From positions 1-64,000 of the forward strand of contig QCNI01000004.1 of assembly GCA_003213255.1 (NCBI GenBank): a DNA stretch of 64,000 nucleotides, given 5' to 3'. The stretch comes from Prochlorococcus sp. AG-424-P16 (lineage in GTDB: Bacteria > Cyanobacteriota > Cyanobacteriia > PCC-6307 > Cyanobiaceae). The notes under the pieces were generated by a model that had not been told where the DNA came from, did no database searches, and was given only the letters and a program-made list of their open reading frames with translations. This document shows, in pieces, positions 10,168-20,659 of this stretch. Position numbers and translations under genes: made by a program. Within the stretch, counting starts at the first letter, position 1. Every line of letters starts with the position of its first letter.

Positions 10168-11589
10168 TTATGCATCGTAATACATGAAGAATTCATGTGG
10201 ATGAGGCCTTTGTCTTAGTTGTTGTACCTCTTCGTATTTTATATCGATAAAGTTATCAATAAAATCTTCAGTAAATACTCCACCAGCTAATAGATAATCC
10301 TTATCTGCTTTTAGCGCATTAAGTGAGTCATTTAGAGATGAAGGTACTGTATCAATTTTTGCAAGTTCATCAGCTGGAAGTTCAAATAAATCTACATCTA
10401 CTCCATCACCAGGATCAATTTGATTTTTAATTCCATCAATACCAGCAAGCATCATTACAGAGAATGCTAAGTAAGGATTTGCAAGTGCGTCACCTGATCT
10501 GAATTCTAATCTTTTGGCTTTGGGGCTTGGTCCTGTTAATGGTATTCTTACCGCAGCTGATCTATTACCCTCAGAATAAACTAGATTTACAGGGGCTTCG
10601 AATCCTGGTACCAACCGCTTATAACTATTAGTGGTTGGGTTAGTAAATGCTAAGAATGATGGTGCATGTTTAAGTATGCCTCCGATGTACCATCTTGCTG
10701 TTTGAGATAAATTTGCATATGATCCTTCACCAAAGAATAATGGCTGTCCACTCTTCCATAAACTTTGGTGAACATGCATTCCTGTTCCGTTGTCGTTAAA
10801 AACAGGTTTGGGCATAAATGTTGCTGTTTTTCCATATTTTTTTGCGACATTTCTGACAACGTATTTATAAGTCATAACGTTATCAGCAGCATTTATTAAC
10901 GAATCAAATTTCATTCCAAGCTCGTGTTGGCCGGCACCCGCAACTTCATGGTGATGTTTTTCAGTGGGGATACCTAATTCACCCATAAGAAGAAGCATCT
11001 CAGATCTGATATCTTGCGCAGTATCATTTGGAGCTACTGGAAAATATCCTTCTTTATATTGTATTTTGTATCCTAAGTTTCCACCTTCTTCAATTCTCCC
11101 TGTATTCCATGGAGCTTCAATAGTATCTACACTATAAAAACAACCTCCTTCTTTAGAGTCATATCTAACATCATCAAATAAAAAGAATTCTGGTTCTGGT
11201 CCAAAAAATGCAGTATCTGCTATACCAGTCGAGTCTAAATATTTTAATGCCTTTTGAGCTAAAGCTCTTGGACACCTATCATAAGGTTCCCCGCTTCTTG
11301 GCTCTTGAATAGAACAAATCATACTTAAAGTTTTATGTTTATAAAAAGGATCTATCCAAGCTGTACTTGCATCGGGAACCATTGACATATCCGAGGCATT
11401 AATTGCTTTCCAACCTCTTATTGATGAGCCATCAAATGCCAAACCTTCTGTAAAAGAATCCTCCTCTATCATGTCTGATGTAAGAGTTAAATGTTGCCAT
11501 TTTCCATGAATATCAGTGAATTTTAAATCGATGAGTTCAATTCCTTCGTCTTTAATTTGACTTAAAACATCTTGAGGAGATTTAGACAT
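10168..11589 (-). CDS. glnA: type I glutamine synthetase
   Basis: [65 protein letters not shown]. Confidence 0.98.
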   Translation of the reverse strand: MSKSPQDVLSQIKDEGIELIDLKFTDIHGKWQHLTLTSDMIEEDSFTEGLAFDGSSIRGWKAINASDMSMVPDASTAWIDPFYKHKTLSMICSIQEPRSGEPYDRCPRALAQKALKYLDSTGIADTAFFGPEPEFFLFDDVRYDSKEGGCFYSVDTIEAPWNTGRIEEGGNLGYKIQYKEGYFPVAPNDTAQDIRSEMLLLMGELGIPTEKHHHEVAGAGQHELGMKFDSLINAADNVMTYKYVVRNVAKKYGKTATFMPKPVFNDNGTGMHVHQSLWKSGQPLFFGEGSYANLSQTARWYIGGILKHAPSFLAFTNPTTNSYKRLVPGFEAPVNLVYSEGNRSAAVRIPLTGPSPKAKRLEFRSGDALANPYLAFSVMMLAGIDGIKNQIDPGDGVDVDLFELPADELAKIDTVPSSLNDSLNALKADKDYLLAGGVFTEDFIDNFIDIKYEEVQQLRQRPHPHEFFMYYDA

Positions 11590-11610
11590 AGTTTTGTAAT
11601 ACCTTATATG

Positions 11611-11652
11611 AAATTAATAACTTGATGATTCTTGTTATGTATCAACGGTAAC
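11611..11652 (-). promoter_or_regulatory. Candidate NtcA-activated promoter of glnA
   Basis: Minus strand reads GTT-ACCGTTGA-TAC-N22-TAATTT, i.e. one mismatch to GTA-N8-TAC with canonical N20-24 spacing to TAN3T. Confidence 0.5.
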
Positions 11653-11746
11653 TTTTTTAAGACTTGATGTCTTCTTTTAGTGTTTCAAGTCATATGTTTA
11701 ATAATTGTTTACCTAAATATTTAAATTGAATTAATTTCTTTAAATA

Positions 11747-11769
11747 AATATCGCTTATGTGGCGATATT
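11747..11769. promoter_or_regulatory. Perfect 8-bp hairpin in the leader of the aminotransferase gene
   Basis: AATATCGC-TTATGTG-GCGATATT, 32 nt before the start at 11802. Confidence 0.4.
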
Positions 11770-11801
11770 AGATTAATTTAAGAGTAATTGAATTTAATTC
11801 T

Positions 11802-12986
11802 TTGACAGAAGCAAAAATTATTTCGGCTTTAAATGAAGAGAATTTATCTCATTTCTCAAAGACTTATGTTCCCTCTAGACTTTTATTAGGTCCTGGTCCT
11901 TCAAACGCGCATCCAGAAGTCTTAAGCGCTCTTTCTTTGAATCCTATTGGTCACTTAGATGAAGCATATATTTCATTGATGTCTGATGTTCAACAACTTC
12001 TAAGATATACCTGGCAATGTAATAATCGTCTGACTCTTCCAATGAGTGGTACTGGAAGTGCAGCTATGGAAGCATCAATAGCTAATTTTATAGAGGAAGG
12101 AGAAAAAATTCTTATCGCTAAAAAAGGATATTTTGGAGACAGACTTGTTGATATGGCAAAAAGATATAAAGCAGATGTATCTGTTATTGAAAAACCGTGG
12201 GGTGAATCCTTTTCTTATGAAGAAATCAAGTATGAAATAGAAACTAACAAACCAGCAATTTTTGCTATTGTTCATGCTGAAACATCAAGTGGGGTTTTAC
12301 AACCTCTTAATGGAATTGGTGATATATGTAGAAAAAATAACTGCTTGTTTTTAGTTGACGCAGTTACTTCCCTTGGGGCTCTAGAACTATTGATAGATGA
12401 ATGGAAAATAGATTTAGCGTATAGTTGTAGCCAGAAAGGATTAAGCTGTCCGCCTGGACTAAGTCCTTTTACAATGAATAAAAGAGCTGAAGATAAACTA
12501 AGTTCAAGAAAAACAAAAGTTCCTAACTGGTATTTAGATTTATCTCTTTTAAATAAATATTGGGGTTCTGATCGCGTTTATCATCATACTGCCCCTGTAA
12601 ATATGAATTTTGCTATTCGAGAAGGTTTACGATTAATTGCAAATGAAGGTTTAGAGAATGTTTGGTATAGACATAATACTAATGCAAAGAAACTTTGGAA
12701 AGGTTTAGAAAGTCTAGGAATGGAATTACATGTATCAGAAGATTATCGATTGCCAACTCTTACAACAGTTAAGATCCCACCTGCAGTAGATGGAGATGGT
12801 TTTAGAAATCATCTTTTAAGAAACTTTGGAATAGAAATAGGAAATGGACTTGGAGAATTGTCTGGTAAGGTTTGGCGCATAGGATTAATGGGCTTTAACT
12901 CAAGTGAGGAGAATGTAGATAGATTATTAAACTTATTTGATACTGAATTAAAAAAATATTCTATTTTTGAGTCCTCAACTTTTTAA
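11802..12986 (+). CDS. class V aminotransferase (alanine/serine-glyoxylate aminotransferase family)
   Basis: LLLGPGPSNAHPEVL, PMSGTGSAAMEA, SCSQKGLSCPPGLSP (PLP lysine region). Confidence 0.9.
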   Translation: MTEAKIISALNEENLSHFSKTYVPSRLLLGPGPSNAHPEVLSALSLNPIGHLDEAYISLMSDVQQLLRYTWQCNNRLTLPMSGTGSAAMEASIANFIEEGEKILIAKKGYFGDRLVDMAKRYKADVSVIEKPWGESFSYEEIKYEIETNKPAIFAIVHAETSSGVLQPLNGIGDICRKNNCLFLVDAVTSLGALELLIDEWKIDLAYSCSQKGLSCPPGLSPFTMNKRAEDKLSSRKTKVPNWYLDLSLLNKYWGSDRVYHHTAPVNMNFAIREGLRLIANEGLENVWYRHNTNAKKLWKGLESLGMELHVSEDYRLPTLTTVKIPPAVDGDGFRNHLLRNFGIEIGNGLGELSGKVWRIGLMGFNSSEENVDRLLNLFDTELKKYSIFESSTF

Positions 12987-13476
12987 ACCATAATTGTAAA
13001 ATATTACTGCATTCGTCTTCTAAAATACCCCCTACGATTTCCATTTTGTGATGAGAACTTTTATGCTTCGATAAGTCAATTGAGCCGCCTAATCCACCTC
13101 TTTTCATATCGTAGGCCCCAAAAACAACTTTACCCATCCTTGCTTGTATAAGTGCCGATGCACACATGGTACATGGTTCTAAATTTGTGATGATAATACA
13201 TTCATTAAATCTCCAATCATTTTTTATTAAAGATGCCTGCCTTAGTGCCATAATTTCAGCATGACCTAATGGATCATTATTTATATTTCTCCTATTAACC
13301 CCTCTTCCAATACATCTTCCTCTCTCATCTAAAATTATTGAACAGATTGGTAACTCAACTTTTCCAATTTCTTCTGATCTTCTTAAAATTGATTTCATCC
13401 ATCTGTTGTATTTTGAAGTATTTAGTACTTGCTGTTCATCATAATTACTATTTACATTTTCAAAAATATACCTCAT
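12961..13476 (-). CDS. tadA: tRNA-specific adenosine deaminase / nucleoside deaminase
   Basis: GHAEIMAL and NLEPCTMCASALIQARMGKVVFG zinc deaminase motifs. Confidence 0.88.
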   Translation of the reverse strand: MRYIFENVNSNYDEQQVLNTSKYNRWMKSILRRSEEIGKVELPICSIILDERGRCIGRGVNRRNINNDPLGHAEIMALRQASLIKNDWRFNECIIITNLEPCTMCASALIQARMGKVVFGAYDMKRGGLGGSIDLSKHKSSHHKMEIVGGILEDECSNILQLWFKKLRTQK

Positions 13477-13519
13477 TTACCAATATTAAGAATAAACTTA
13501 TTAATAGATATCTTATCTG

Positions 13520-14905
13520 ATGACTGAAGATTTAATTAATAAAAAAGATATATACTTCCCTTCGTATTTAGGGACTAACGATAACTTAATTACTCTCCTA
13601 AATAAAACAACTCAAATTCTTTGTGACTGGTTCTCTAAAGCCGATAAATATGGTCCATTACCATTTGATGAGAATTTCAAGTGCTTAATGCCTCATGAGG
13701 ATGGTAATTCTACAGAAGATTTGTTTTCTGATATTCAATCCCTTCTAAATAATTCTTTTAATCCAGTTCATCCCGGCTCTTTAGCTCATCTTGATCCCCC
13801 ACCTTTGATTTTTTCTATTTTAGGCGATTTAATTGCTGCTGGTTTAAATAATAATCTTCTTGCTTACGAGTTATCTCCAAGTATTACTTTGCTTGAGGAA
13901 TCATTATGTAAATGGTTTGCAAAGAAAATAGGTTTTAATGATTCTTCAGGAGGCATAGCAGCTAGCGGAGGTACTCTAAGTAATTTGAATGCACTAATAG
14001 CAGCTAGACATAATTCTGGATTAGGCTCAGATCCCAATTCTGTATTACTTGTTAGTGAAGATGCTCATTCCTCTTTTATCAAATGTACAAGAATAATGGG
14101 TCTTGATGAAGCAAATCTTATCAGGATTAAAACTGATAATAACGGTAGTATTGATATGCAATATCTTAGAAAAACTATTGATAAATGTTTTATTGATAAT
14201 AAAAAAATATTCGCTATTGTTGCCACGCTAGGCACAACTGTCAGAGGTGCAATTGATCCTATTAAAGACATAAGTCAAATATGCAAAGAAAGAAATATAT
14301 GGCTTCATATCGATGGCTCCATTGGAGGAATTTTTGCTATAACTTCTATTCCAATAGAAGGTTTAAATAATATTAATCAGGCTAATTCCATAACAATAAA
14401 TCCGCAAAAAATAATAGGCATTACAAAGACATCATCTTTGTTATTAGTTTCAGAAATGAGTACTTTAGAAAATACATTTTCTACTGGACTTCCCTACCTA
14501 TCATCTAAAGAAGATATCATCAACAGAGGGGAAATAGGCATACAAGGTTCTAGACCTGCAGAAATCATCAAACTATGGCTAGGGTTACGTTTTTTAGGTC
14601 TGAAAGGAATAGAAAATATATTAAAATCATCAATTAAAAGAAAAGATTTTTTTATTAAAAATATTAGTAAAAATAAATTTGATATATATTCAGGTCCACT
14701 TCATATTGTTTCATTCTTGCCAAAAAAACTTGAGCCAAAAGACTCTGATGTATGGACTCAAACTAAAGTTAATGAACTAATTAACAATAACTTTATGCTT
14801 TCTAGACCAAAATTTAAAGGTAAATATTTTTTACGGGTTGTCATGGGAAATTACAATACAAAAGAATCTCATATTGAAGAACTTTTGAGACTTTTAGATG
14901 CTTAA
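13520..14905 (+). CDS. PLP-dependent group II decarboxylase (aromatic-L-amino-acid/diaminobutyrate-like)
   Basis: NPVHPGSLAHLDPPPL, ASGGTLSNLNALIAAR, WLHIDGSIGG; PLP lysine in NPQKIIGIT. Confidence 0.85.
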   Translation: MTEDLINKKDIYFPSYLGTNDNLITLLNKTTQILCDWFSKADKYGPLPFDENFKCLMPHEDGNSTEDLFSDIQSLLNNSFNPVHPGSLAHLDPPPLIFSILGDLIAAGLNNNLLAYELSPSITLLEESLCKWFAKKIGFNDSSGGIAASGGTLSNLNALIAARHNSGLGSDPNSVLLVSEDAHSSFIKCTRIMGLDEANLIRIKTDNNGSIDMQYLRKTIDKCFIDNKKIFAIVATLGTTVRGAIDPIKDISQICKERNIWLHIDGSIGGIFAITSIPIEGLNNINQANSITINPQKIIGITKTSSLLLVSEMSTLENTFSTGLPYLSSKEDIINRGEIGIQGSRPAEIIKLWLGLRFLGLKGIENILKSSIKRKDFFIKNISKNKFDIYSGPLHIVSFLPKKLEPKDSDVWTQTKVNELINNNFMLSRPKFKGKYFLRVVMGNYNTKESHIEELLRLLDA

Positions 14906-14908
14906 CTA

Positions 14909-15046
14909 ATGAATATGGGTAGATCAAAAATTATTGCAATAGTAACGGGGTTTATATCTATAGTTATTTGTATTGGTTATTTACTCTTAATAACTATCTT
15001 TGATTTTAGAACATATCTAAATGATCAATTATCCAATATTACATAG
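14909..15046 (+). CDS. 45-aa single-pass membrane protein (candidate)
   Basis: ATG..TAG encodes MNMGRSKIIAIVTGFISIVICIGYLLLITIFDFRTYLNDQLSNIT; begins 3 nt after the decarboxylase stop. Confidence 0.6.
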   Translation: MNMGRSKIIAIVTGFISIVICIGYLLLITIFDFRTYLNDQLSNIT

Positions 15047-16538
15047 TAAATGGAGGCAAACTTTTTTTTGATTTAAAATGCTTTTTCATTGCAATTTTTG
15101 AAATAGCTTCTTTTACGAAGTTGTTTAAAATATCTTCTCTTTTACTTATTCTATAGATCTTATCTACCACTTCTTGAATTCCTCCATCACCCCAATCTTG
15201 GCCATTTTTAAAATATTCAATCAAACTTAATCCTACTATTCTTATTAACCAGCCTACTGTAACTGACTGTATAGATTTAGATAATATTATTTTAGTCAAG
15301 CTTGTAGCAAGAGCAGGAGAAAGAATGGCGAGACCTCCTTTTAATATTCCTTGTTTAGCCAATGCGCTTAGCAATGATGTCGCTAAATCTTTTGCATCTT
15401 TTTTTGTAAGCTTTATTTCATATATTTTTGATAATTCCATTATCATTTGAAGATTTACAGAGGTAGTAGTAAGGAAATCAACAGCAGGTAGTGGATTAAC
15501 TAGTATCACTCCTCCTGTTATCCACATGTATTTATTAATAACTTTATTTGACATTAAATATCTTTGTTCTTGAACGAAATTTTTACTTTTAATACCTAAC
15601 TTATTTGAGCGAAAAAGAATATTATCAGCTAATAACTCTTCACCATTATTATCGAGCGTTTCAATTATTTCTCTAAATAAACTTCCTACCTCTGGAACTA
15701 AATTTAAAGCATTTGATTTTGTATAGGGAGAATTTTGAGTGACTGCAATTGTTTGAACAACTGAAATTTTATTTTTTTTAGCTGAGGTTATAGAAATTAT
15801 ATTTTCTTTGATAAGGTTATTTTCATCTCTTGACCTCAAATCACATTTATTTAGAACTATTATTATTTTTTTCCTTAATTTTAATAATTCTTTTATTAAA
15901 TAGTTTTCGTATTTATTTATGTCCTGATCTAACACAAAAAGAACTAAGTCAGAATTTGATGCTTGTATGATTGTTGCTTTTTCTCTTTCTTCTCCTAGTT
16001 TAGATGGTTCGAATAAACCAGGAGTATCAACTATATTAATGTTCCTTTTTAAGATTGGGATACGAATTTTATAGCTATTAATATGCTTAGTTGTACCTAT
16101 TTTTGCTGATGTTTGTCCGACAATATTTTTCAATAATGATCTTGCTATAGATGTTTTTCCTGAGGAACCTGCTCCAAAAAGAGTAACTTTATAATCTCCT
16201 GTATTTAACTGGGACTCTAGTTTATTTTTTTGGTAATTCAACATTTCAACTTTTACTTTATCGTTAATTTTTTTATTAATTTTCTCAACACCTTCCAAAC
16301 TTATCTTGGCAGCACCATATGTATTTTTTAATAAAAGGTTATTTTTATTATTTTTATATATAACTTTATAAACTATTTTTTTAAATAATTTTTTATCAAA
16401 TTTATAAAAGATATAAATTATTATTATTAAAAATAAAAGCGTATAAATATTTACTATTCTTATAAATATGGAAATTAAAATATATAGAAATAATATTAAT
16501 ACTACATACTTTATATACTTTATTTTCAAGTAATTCAT
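15039..16538 (-). CDS. membrane-associated GTPase with C-terminal DUF697-like domain
   Basis: G1 GAGSSGKTS, G3 DTPG, G4 NKCD; hydrophobic N-terminus. Start refined to ATG 16538 (AGG upstream), just after the lspA stop. Confidence 0.82.
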   Translation of the reverse strand: MNYLKIKYIKYVVLILFLYILISIFIRIVNIYTLLFLIIIIYIFYKFDKKLFKKIVYKVIYKNNKNNLLLKNTYGAAKISLEGVEKINKKINDKVKVEMLNYQKNKLESQLNTGDYKVTLFGAGSSGKTSIARSLLKNIVGQTSAKIGTTKHINSYKIRIPILKRNINIVDTPGLFEPSKLGEEREKATIIQASNSDLVLFVLDQDINKYENYLIKELLKLRKKIIIVLNKCDLRSRDENNLIKENIISITSAKKNKISVVQTIAVTQNSPYTKSNALNLVPEVGSLFREIIETLDNNGEELLADNILFRSNKLGIKSKNFVQEQRYLMSNKVINKYMWITGGVILVNPLPAVDFLTTTSVNLQMIMELSKIYEIKLTKKDAKDLATSLLSALAKQGILKGGLAILSPALATSLTKIILSKSIQSVTVGWLIRIVGLSLIEYFKNGQDWGDGGIQEVVDKIYRISKREDILNNFVKEAISKIAMKKHFKSKKSLPPFTM

Positions 16539-16539
16539 T

Positions 16540-16998
16540 TTACCTATTATTTTTAAATATGTTATACAGTAAAAAAATAAATCCAATATTAATAGAAATA
16601 TCAGCAATATTAAATACTGGAAAATTTATAATATTTAAATTTATAAAATCAACAACAAAACCCTTATATATCCTATCTATACCGTTACCAATAGTTCCAC
16701 CAAGAATAAAGCTATAAGCATATAGATCAAATAAGTTAAAAGTATTTTTCCTAAATATTAAATAAATAAGTAAAAGTGAAAAAATAATACTTATTAAAGA
16801 TAAAAATATTCTACTACCACTAAATATATTAAATGCTGCCCCGTAATTTTTTACAAAATCTAATTTAAATAAAAGAAAATCCTTATTTATAATTAATTTA
16901 TTATTATAAGAAATTAGATATTTGGTAAATTGATCTATTAGAACTATAAAAATACTTAATGATAAATAATATAATTTTGTTTGTATTTTATTAATCAT
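16540..16998 (-). CDS. lspA: lipoprotein signal peptidase
   Basis: KNYGAAFNIFSG, GGTIGNGIDRIYKGFVVDFINL, FNIADISINIG. Confidence 0.93.
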   Translation of the reverse strand: MINKIQTKLYYLSLSIFIVLIDQFTKYLISYNNKLIINKDFLLFKLDFVKNYGAAFNIFSGSRIFLSLISIIFSLLLIYLIFRKNTFNLFDLYAYSFILGGTIGNGIDRIYKGFVVDFINLNIINFPVFNIADISINIGFIFLLYNIFKNNR

Positions 16999-17567
16999 TA
17001 TTTGTTATGTTTTAAACTTTCTACAGGTTTAATAAGTAGTAAAAGTGGAAAAAGCATTAAAAAATGATATCCAATCTTACCTAATGAGTATTTTCCTAAA
17101 TTATATAAAAATAAATTATATTGACTGTAGAATATTATTTGTATGAAGTTGTAAAATATTCCAGTTAAATGCATAGTAACTATTGCTATAAAGCCATTTT
17201 TTAAAAAGTTACTAACTTTTAGTTTATTTCTATTATTTAAATTATCAATTATTTTGATTAATGGATAATAACCTAATAAATATCCAAAATTTGGAGTAAG
17301 CAAATAACCTATTGACCCTCCTTGATGAAAGACAGGAAATATAAATAATCCCAAAATTATGTACATAGAAAATGCTATGAAAACAACTTTTTTATGAAAT
17401 ATAAGTGTTAATAAAATTATGGTTGGAATTTGCCATGTAATAGGTAACTCAAGATTATTACTAGATTTATAGATAAAAGGTAGTGGAATATAAACAGATA
17501 ATATTGATGTTATTACAAGTGATTGAAGACTCACCAGAATCTCAATTAATTTATAAAAATTGAGCAT
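16998..17567 (-). CDS. bioY: biotin transporter BioY
   Basis: BioY-like TM pattern (WQIPTIILLTLIFHKKVVFIAFSMYIILGLFIFPVF...GGSIGYLLTPNFGYLLGY). Confidence 0.85.
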   Translation of the reverse strand: MLNFYKLIEILVSLQSLVITSILSVYIPLPFIYKSSNNLELPITWQIPTIILLTLIFHKKVVFIAFSMYIILGLFIFPVFHQGGSIGYLLTPNFGYLLGYYPLIKIIDNLNNRNKLKVSNFLKNGFIAIVTMHLTGIFYNFIQIIFYSQYNLFLYNLGKYSLGKIGYHFLMLFPLLLLIKPVESLKHNK

Positions 17568-17582
17568 TATTTTAAATTCTAT

Positions 17583-18815
17583 TTATAAACTTCTTAATGC
17601 AACAATTGGATCTAATTTAGAAGCCCTTTTTGCAGGTAAAACGCCAAAGATTAAACCTATTGAACCTGAAATGATCATGGTGGAAAAAGTAGTTGTAATT
17701 CCTACCGATGCAGGAAGTGGTGTTATCAGAGATAAAAGAAAAACACCTGATAATCCCGTTGTTGTTCCAATTAATCCTCCAATTGTAGATAAAATCAATG
17801 CCTCAATTAAAAATTGAATTAATATATCCGACTGTTTAGCTCCTATTGCTTTTCTAAGCCCAATCTCTTCAGTCCTTTCGCTTACAGAAACGAGCATAAT
17901 ATTCATGATTCCTATGCCTCCAACCACTAATGATACGGCCCCAATACCAGCCAATAAAAATGTAAGTCCACTTGTTATGTTGGTTACTATATTCAGCGCA
18001 TCTTCTTGTGATCTAACTGCAAAATCATCATCTCTGATTATTTTATGTCTTTGCCTTAATAAGTTAGTAATCTGAAATTTAGCGGCACTAGTTGCATTTT
18101 TATTTATCGCTTCAACACTAATGAAGCTTAAACTTACTCCATATGTTGGGTCCTTCCCTGTAATCCTATTGACCATAGTGGTTAATGGAATATAAGCATT
18201 TTTGTCTTGATTACTTCCAAATACGGCACCTTTAGGTTTTAATATTCCGATAATTTCGTAATTATGGTCCTTAATTCTGATTTTTTTTCCAAGTGTTGAA
18301 GATTTATCTTTGAAAAATTCGTCTTTAAGATCAGGACCTATCACAACATAACTTCTTGCACTTTGAACATCACTTTTTGATAAAAATCTACCCTTATCTA
18401 CTTCAAAGCTTCTTACATCAAGAAATTCAGGAGTAACTCCAGCAATTGATATATTTAAACTTTTAGAAATTGATTGCACTATTTCGTTAGCAGAGATTTG
18501 AGGAGCTACTTTTTTAACTGTTGGTACTTGATTGCTTATTGCTATTGCATCTTCTAAAACAAGGTTTTTAGGAAATGAAATACCTCTTCTTCTTGTGTCA
18601 TTATTTCCTGGAACAATGAATAAAACATTTGCACCTAAATTACTTAATTGGTTTTTTGCTAATGTTTGAGCACCTCTACCAAGTCCAACAAGTGTAATAA
18701 CTGAGGCATTTCCTATGATTATCCCAAGCATTGTTAACGAACTTCTCAATTTGTTCGAAACTAAAGTTTTTGTCGCCATGCCTAAGGCTTCTTTTATTGA
18801 AATATTCCTAGACAT
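17583..18815 (-). CDS. MacB-like ABC transporter permease
   Basis: KLRSSLTMLGIIIGNASVITLVGLGRGAQ; FtsX-type C-terminus GGIGIMNIMLVSVSERTEEIGLRKAIGAK. Confidence 0.93.
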   Translation of the reverse strand: MSRNISIKEALGMATKTLVSNKLRSSLTMLGIIIGNASVITLVGLGRGAQTLAKNQLSNLGANVLFIVPGNNDTRRRGISFPKNLVLEDAIAISNQVPTVKKVAPQISANEIVQSISKSLNISIAGVTPEFLDVRSFEVDKGRFLSKSDVQSARSYVVIGPDLKDEFFKDKSSTLGKKIRIKDHNYEIIGILKPKGAVFGSNQDKNAYIPLTTMVNRITGKDPTYGVSLSFISVEAINKNATSAAKFQITNLLRQRHKIIRDDDFAVRSQEDALNIVTNITSGLTFLLAGIGAVSLVVGGIGIMNIMLVSVSERTEEIGLRKAIGAKQSDILIQFLIEALILSTIGGLIGTTTGLSGVFLLSLITPLPASVGITTTFSTMIISGSIGLIFGVLPAKRASKLDPIVALRSL

Positions 18816-20598
18816 ATTTATATTTATCTATTGCATCATCATCTTCAATTTGTCCCATGTATATAACACCTTCATTAAGCTGGAGTGTAATAAGATCGCC
18901 ATTACAGATTTGATGATTTTCCATATTTTCTAAATTACAAATTGTAGAAATCTTTTTATTATTATTGTTAAAAAAAGCATAAACATCATTTACATTTTGG
19001 TTCGTAACAATGCCGGCAATATTTTTACTAAGTGGAATATTTTTCATTAATTCCTTCGGAACAAATATTATTTCTCCTGGGCAAATTAAGGATATATCAA
19101 GATTATTTTTAATTATTCTTGCTTTACCTGTAACACCGATTTCCCCTATTGAAATTCCTCTTGATACAATCTTTCTAACTAAACCGACTTTTATTAAATC
19201 AGTAGAGCCGCTTATTCCAGTTAATGTACCAGCGGTTTGAACTACTAAATCTCCTTGATTTAAAATCCCCATCTCTTGAGCTATTTGCATAGCTAAACTA
19301 AAAGTTTTTGCTGTTCTTTCATCATTTTTAACTACTATTGGAGTAACACCCCAAACAAGTTGTAATCTTCTCGCTACACTTCTTTCCGTAGTGGTTGCCA
19401 AGATAGGTGTGGGTGGTCTGAACTTACTTACATTTCGAGCGGTAGAACCTGATTTAGTTAATGGGATTATAGCTCCTGCATCAAGTTGTCTAGCTATATT
19501 ACTTACTGCTGCGCTAATAGCATTTGGGATCGTACTGGGTAAGTGGCTTTCAATAGCCTTAAGTGGATAATCCCTTTCAATTCTTCTCGCTATAGTTGCC
19601 ATCGTCTCAACTGCCTCTACAGGATAATCGCCCACTGCAGTTTCGTTTGAAAGCATTACAGCATCCGTACCATCCAGAATTGCATTTGCAACGTCACTAA
19701 CTTCGGCCCTAGTTGGTCTTGGGTTAGAAGCCATAGAATCAAGCATTTGAGTCGCTGTAATTATTGGGATGCCTAATGAATTAGCTTTTCTTATCAACTC
19801 CTTTTGTAAAAGAGGAACTTCTTCAGCAGGCATTTCTACTCCCAAATCACCTCTTGCAACCATAACTCCATCACATAAGGGTAATACTGTATCGATCTGA
19901 TCAATTGCTTCAAATTTTTCTATTTTTGCGACTACAGGAATTGAATGTCCATTTTTGTTTATTAAGTCTTTTATCTCATTTATATCGGATGGATTTCTTA
20001 CGAAACTCAGTGCTATCCAATCAACTCCTTCAGATAAACCGAATATTAAATCCTTTTTATCTTTTTCTGTTAATGCTTTTACTGATAATTGAACATCCGG
20101 AAAATTTACACCTTTATTGTTTGAAAGAACGCCTCCAACAGTTACCATGCACTCCAAATTATTAGCTTTTGTATCAACTTTTTCTACAATCATTTCTATT
20201 TTTCCATCATCTAAAAGTATTCTTTTCCCTTCGCTAACTTCTTGAGAAAGTTTGTCGTAGGTTACATTTGCAATAGTATTTGTACATTCGACTTCATTTG
20301 ATGTAAGTGTGAATTTATCTCCTTTTTTAACTTTTACTGGCCCATCTTTAAAGCGCCCTAATCGTATTTTGGGTCCTTGAAGATCTTGCAATATTCCAAT
20401 ATCTATATCTAACTTTTTTGATACCTCCCTTATGGTTTTTATTCTCTCAGCATGATCTTTATGATCTCCATGTGAGAAATTTAATCTGAATGTTGTTACT
20501 CCAGCTTTAATTAAATTTGTAATTATCTCTTCAGATTGAGTTGCAGGGCCAATAGTTGCTACTATTTTTGTTCTTCTTTTTAAATCAATATTCGACAT
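18808..20598 (-). CDS. pyk: pyruvate kinase with C-terminal PEP-utiliser-type domain
   Basis: RRTKIVATIGPATQS, LDDGKIEM, MVARGDLGVEMPAEEVPLLQK, ITATQMLDSM; ~100-aa extra C-terminus. Confidence 0.96.
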   Translation of the reverse strand: MSNIDLKRRTKIVATIGPATQSEEIITNLIKAGVTTFRLNFSHGDHKDHAERIKTIREVSKKLDIDIGILQDLQGPKIRLGRFKDGPVKVKKGDKFTLTSNEVECTNTIANVTYDKLSQEVSEGKRILLDDGKIEMIVEKVDTKANNLECMVTVGGVLSNNKGVNFPDVQLSVKALTEKDKKDLIFGLSEGVDWIALSFVRNPSDINEIKDLINKNGHSIPVVAKIEKFEAIDQIDTVLPLCDGVMVARGDLGVEMPAEEVPLLQKELIRKANSLGIPIITATQMLDSMASNPRPTRAEVSDVANAILDGTDAVMLSNETAVGDYPVEAVETMATIARRIERDYPLKAIESHLPSTIPNAISAAVSNIARQLDAGAIIPLTKSGSTARNVSKFRPPTPILATTTERSVARRLQLVWGVTPIVVKNDERTAKTFSLAMQIAQEMGILNQGDLVVQTAGTLTGISGSTDLIKVGLVRKIVSRGISIGEIGVTGKARIIKNNLDISLICPGEIIFVPKELMKNIPLSKNIAGIVTNQNVNDVYAFFNNNNKKISTICNLENMENHQICNGDLITLQLNEGVIYMGQIEDDDAIDKYKYV

Positions 20599-20659
20599 AT
20601 ATAGATAGTATTGCTAGATATAAATAAATTTAACATACCCAAAGTTAGTTATTTAAGTC

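Noticed and set aside
13338-13520. 60-aa plus-strand ORF opposite tadA
   Set aside because: Overlaps the 5' end of a well-supported deaminase gene and has no independent support.
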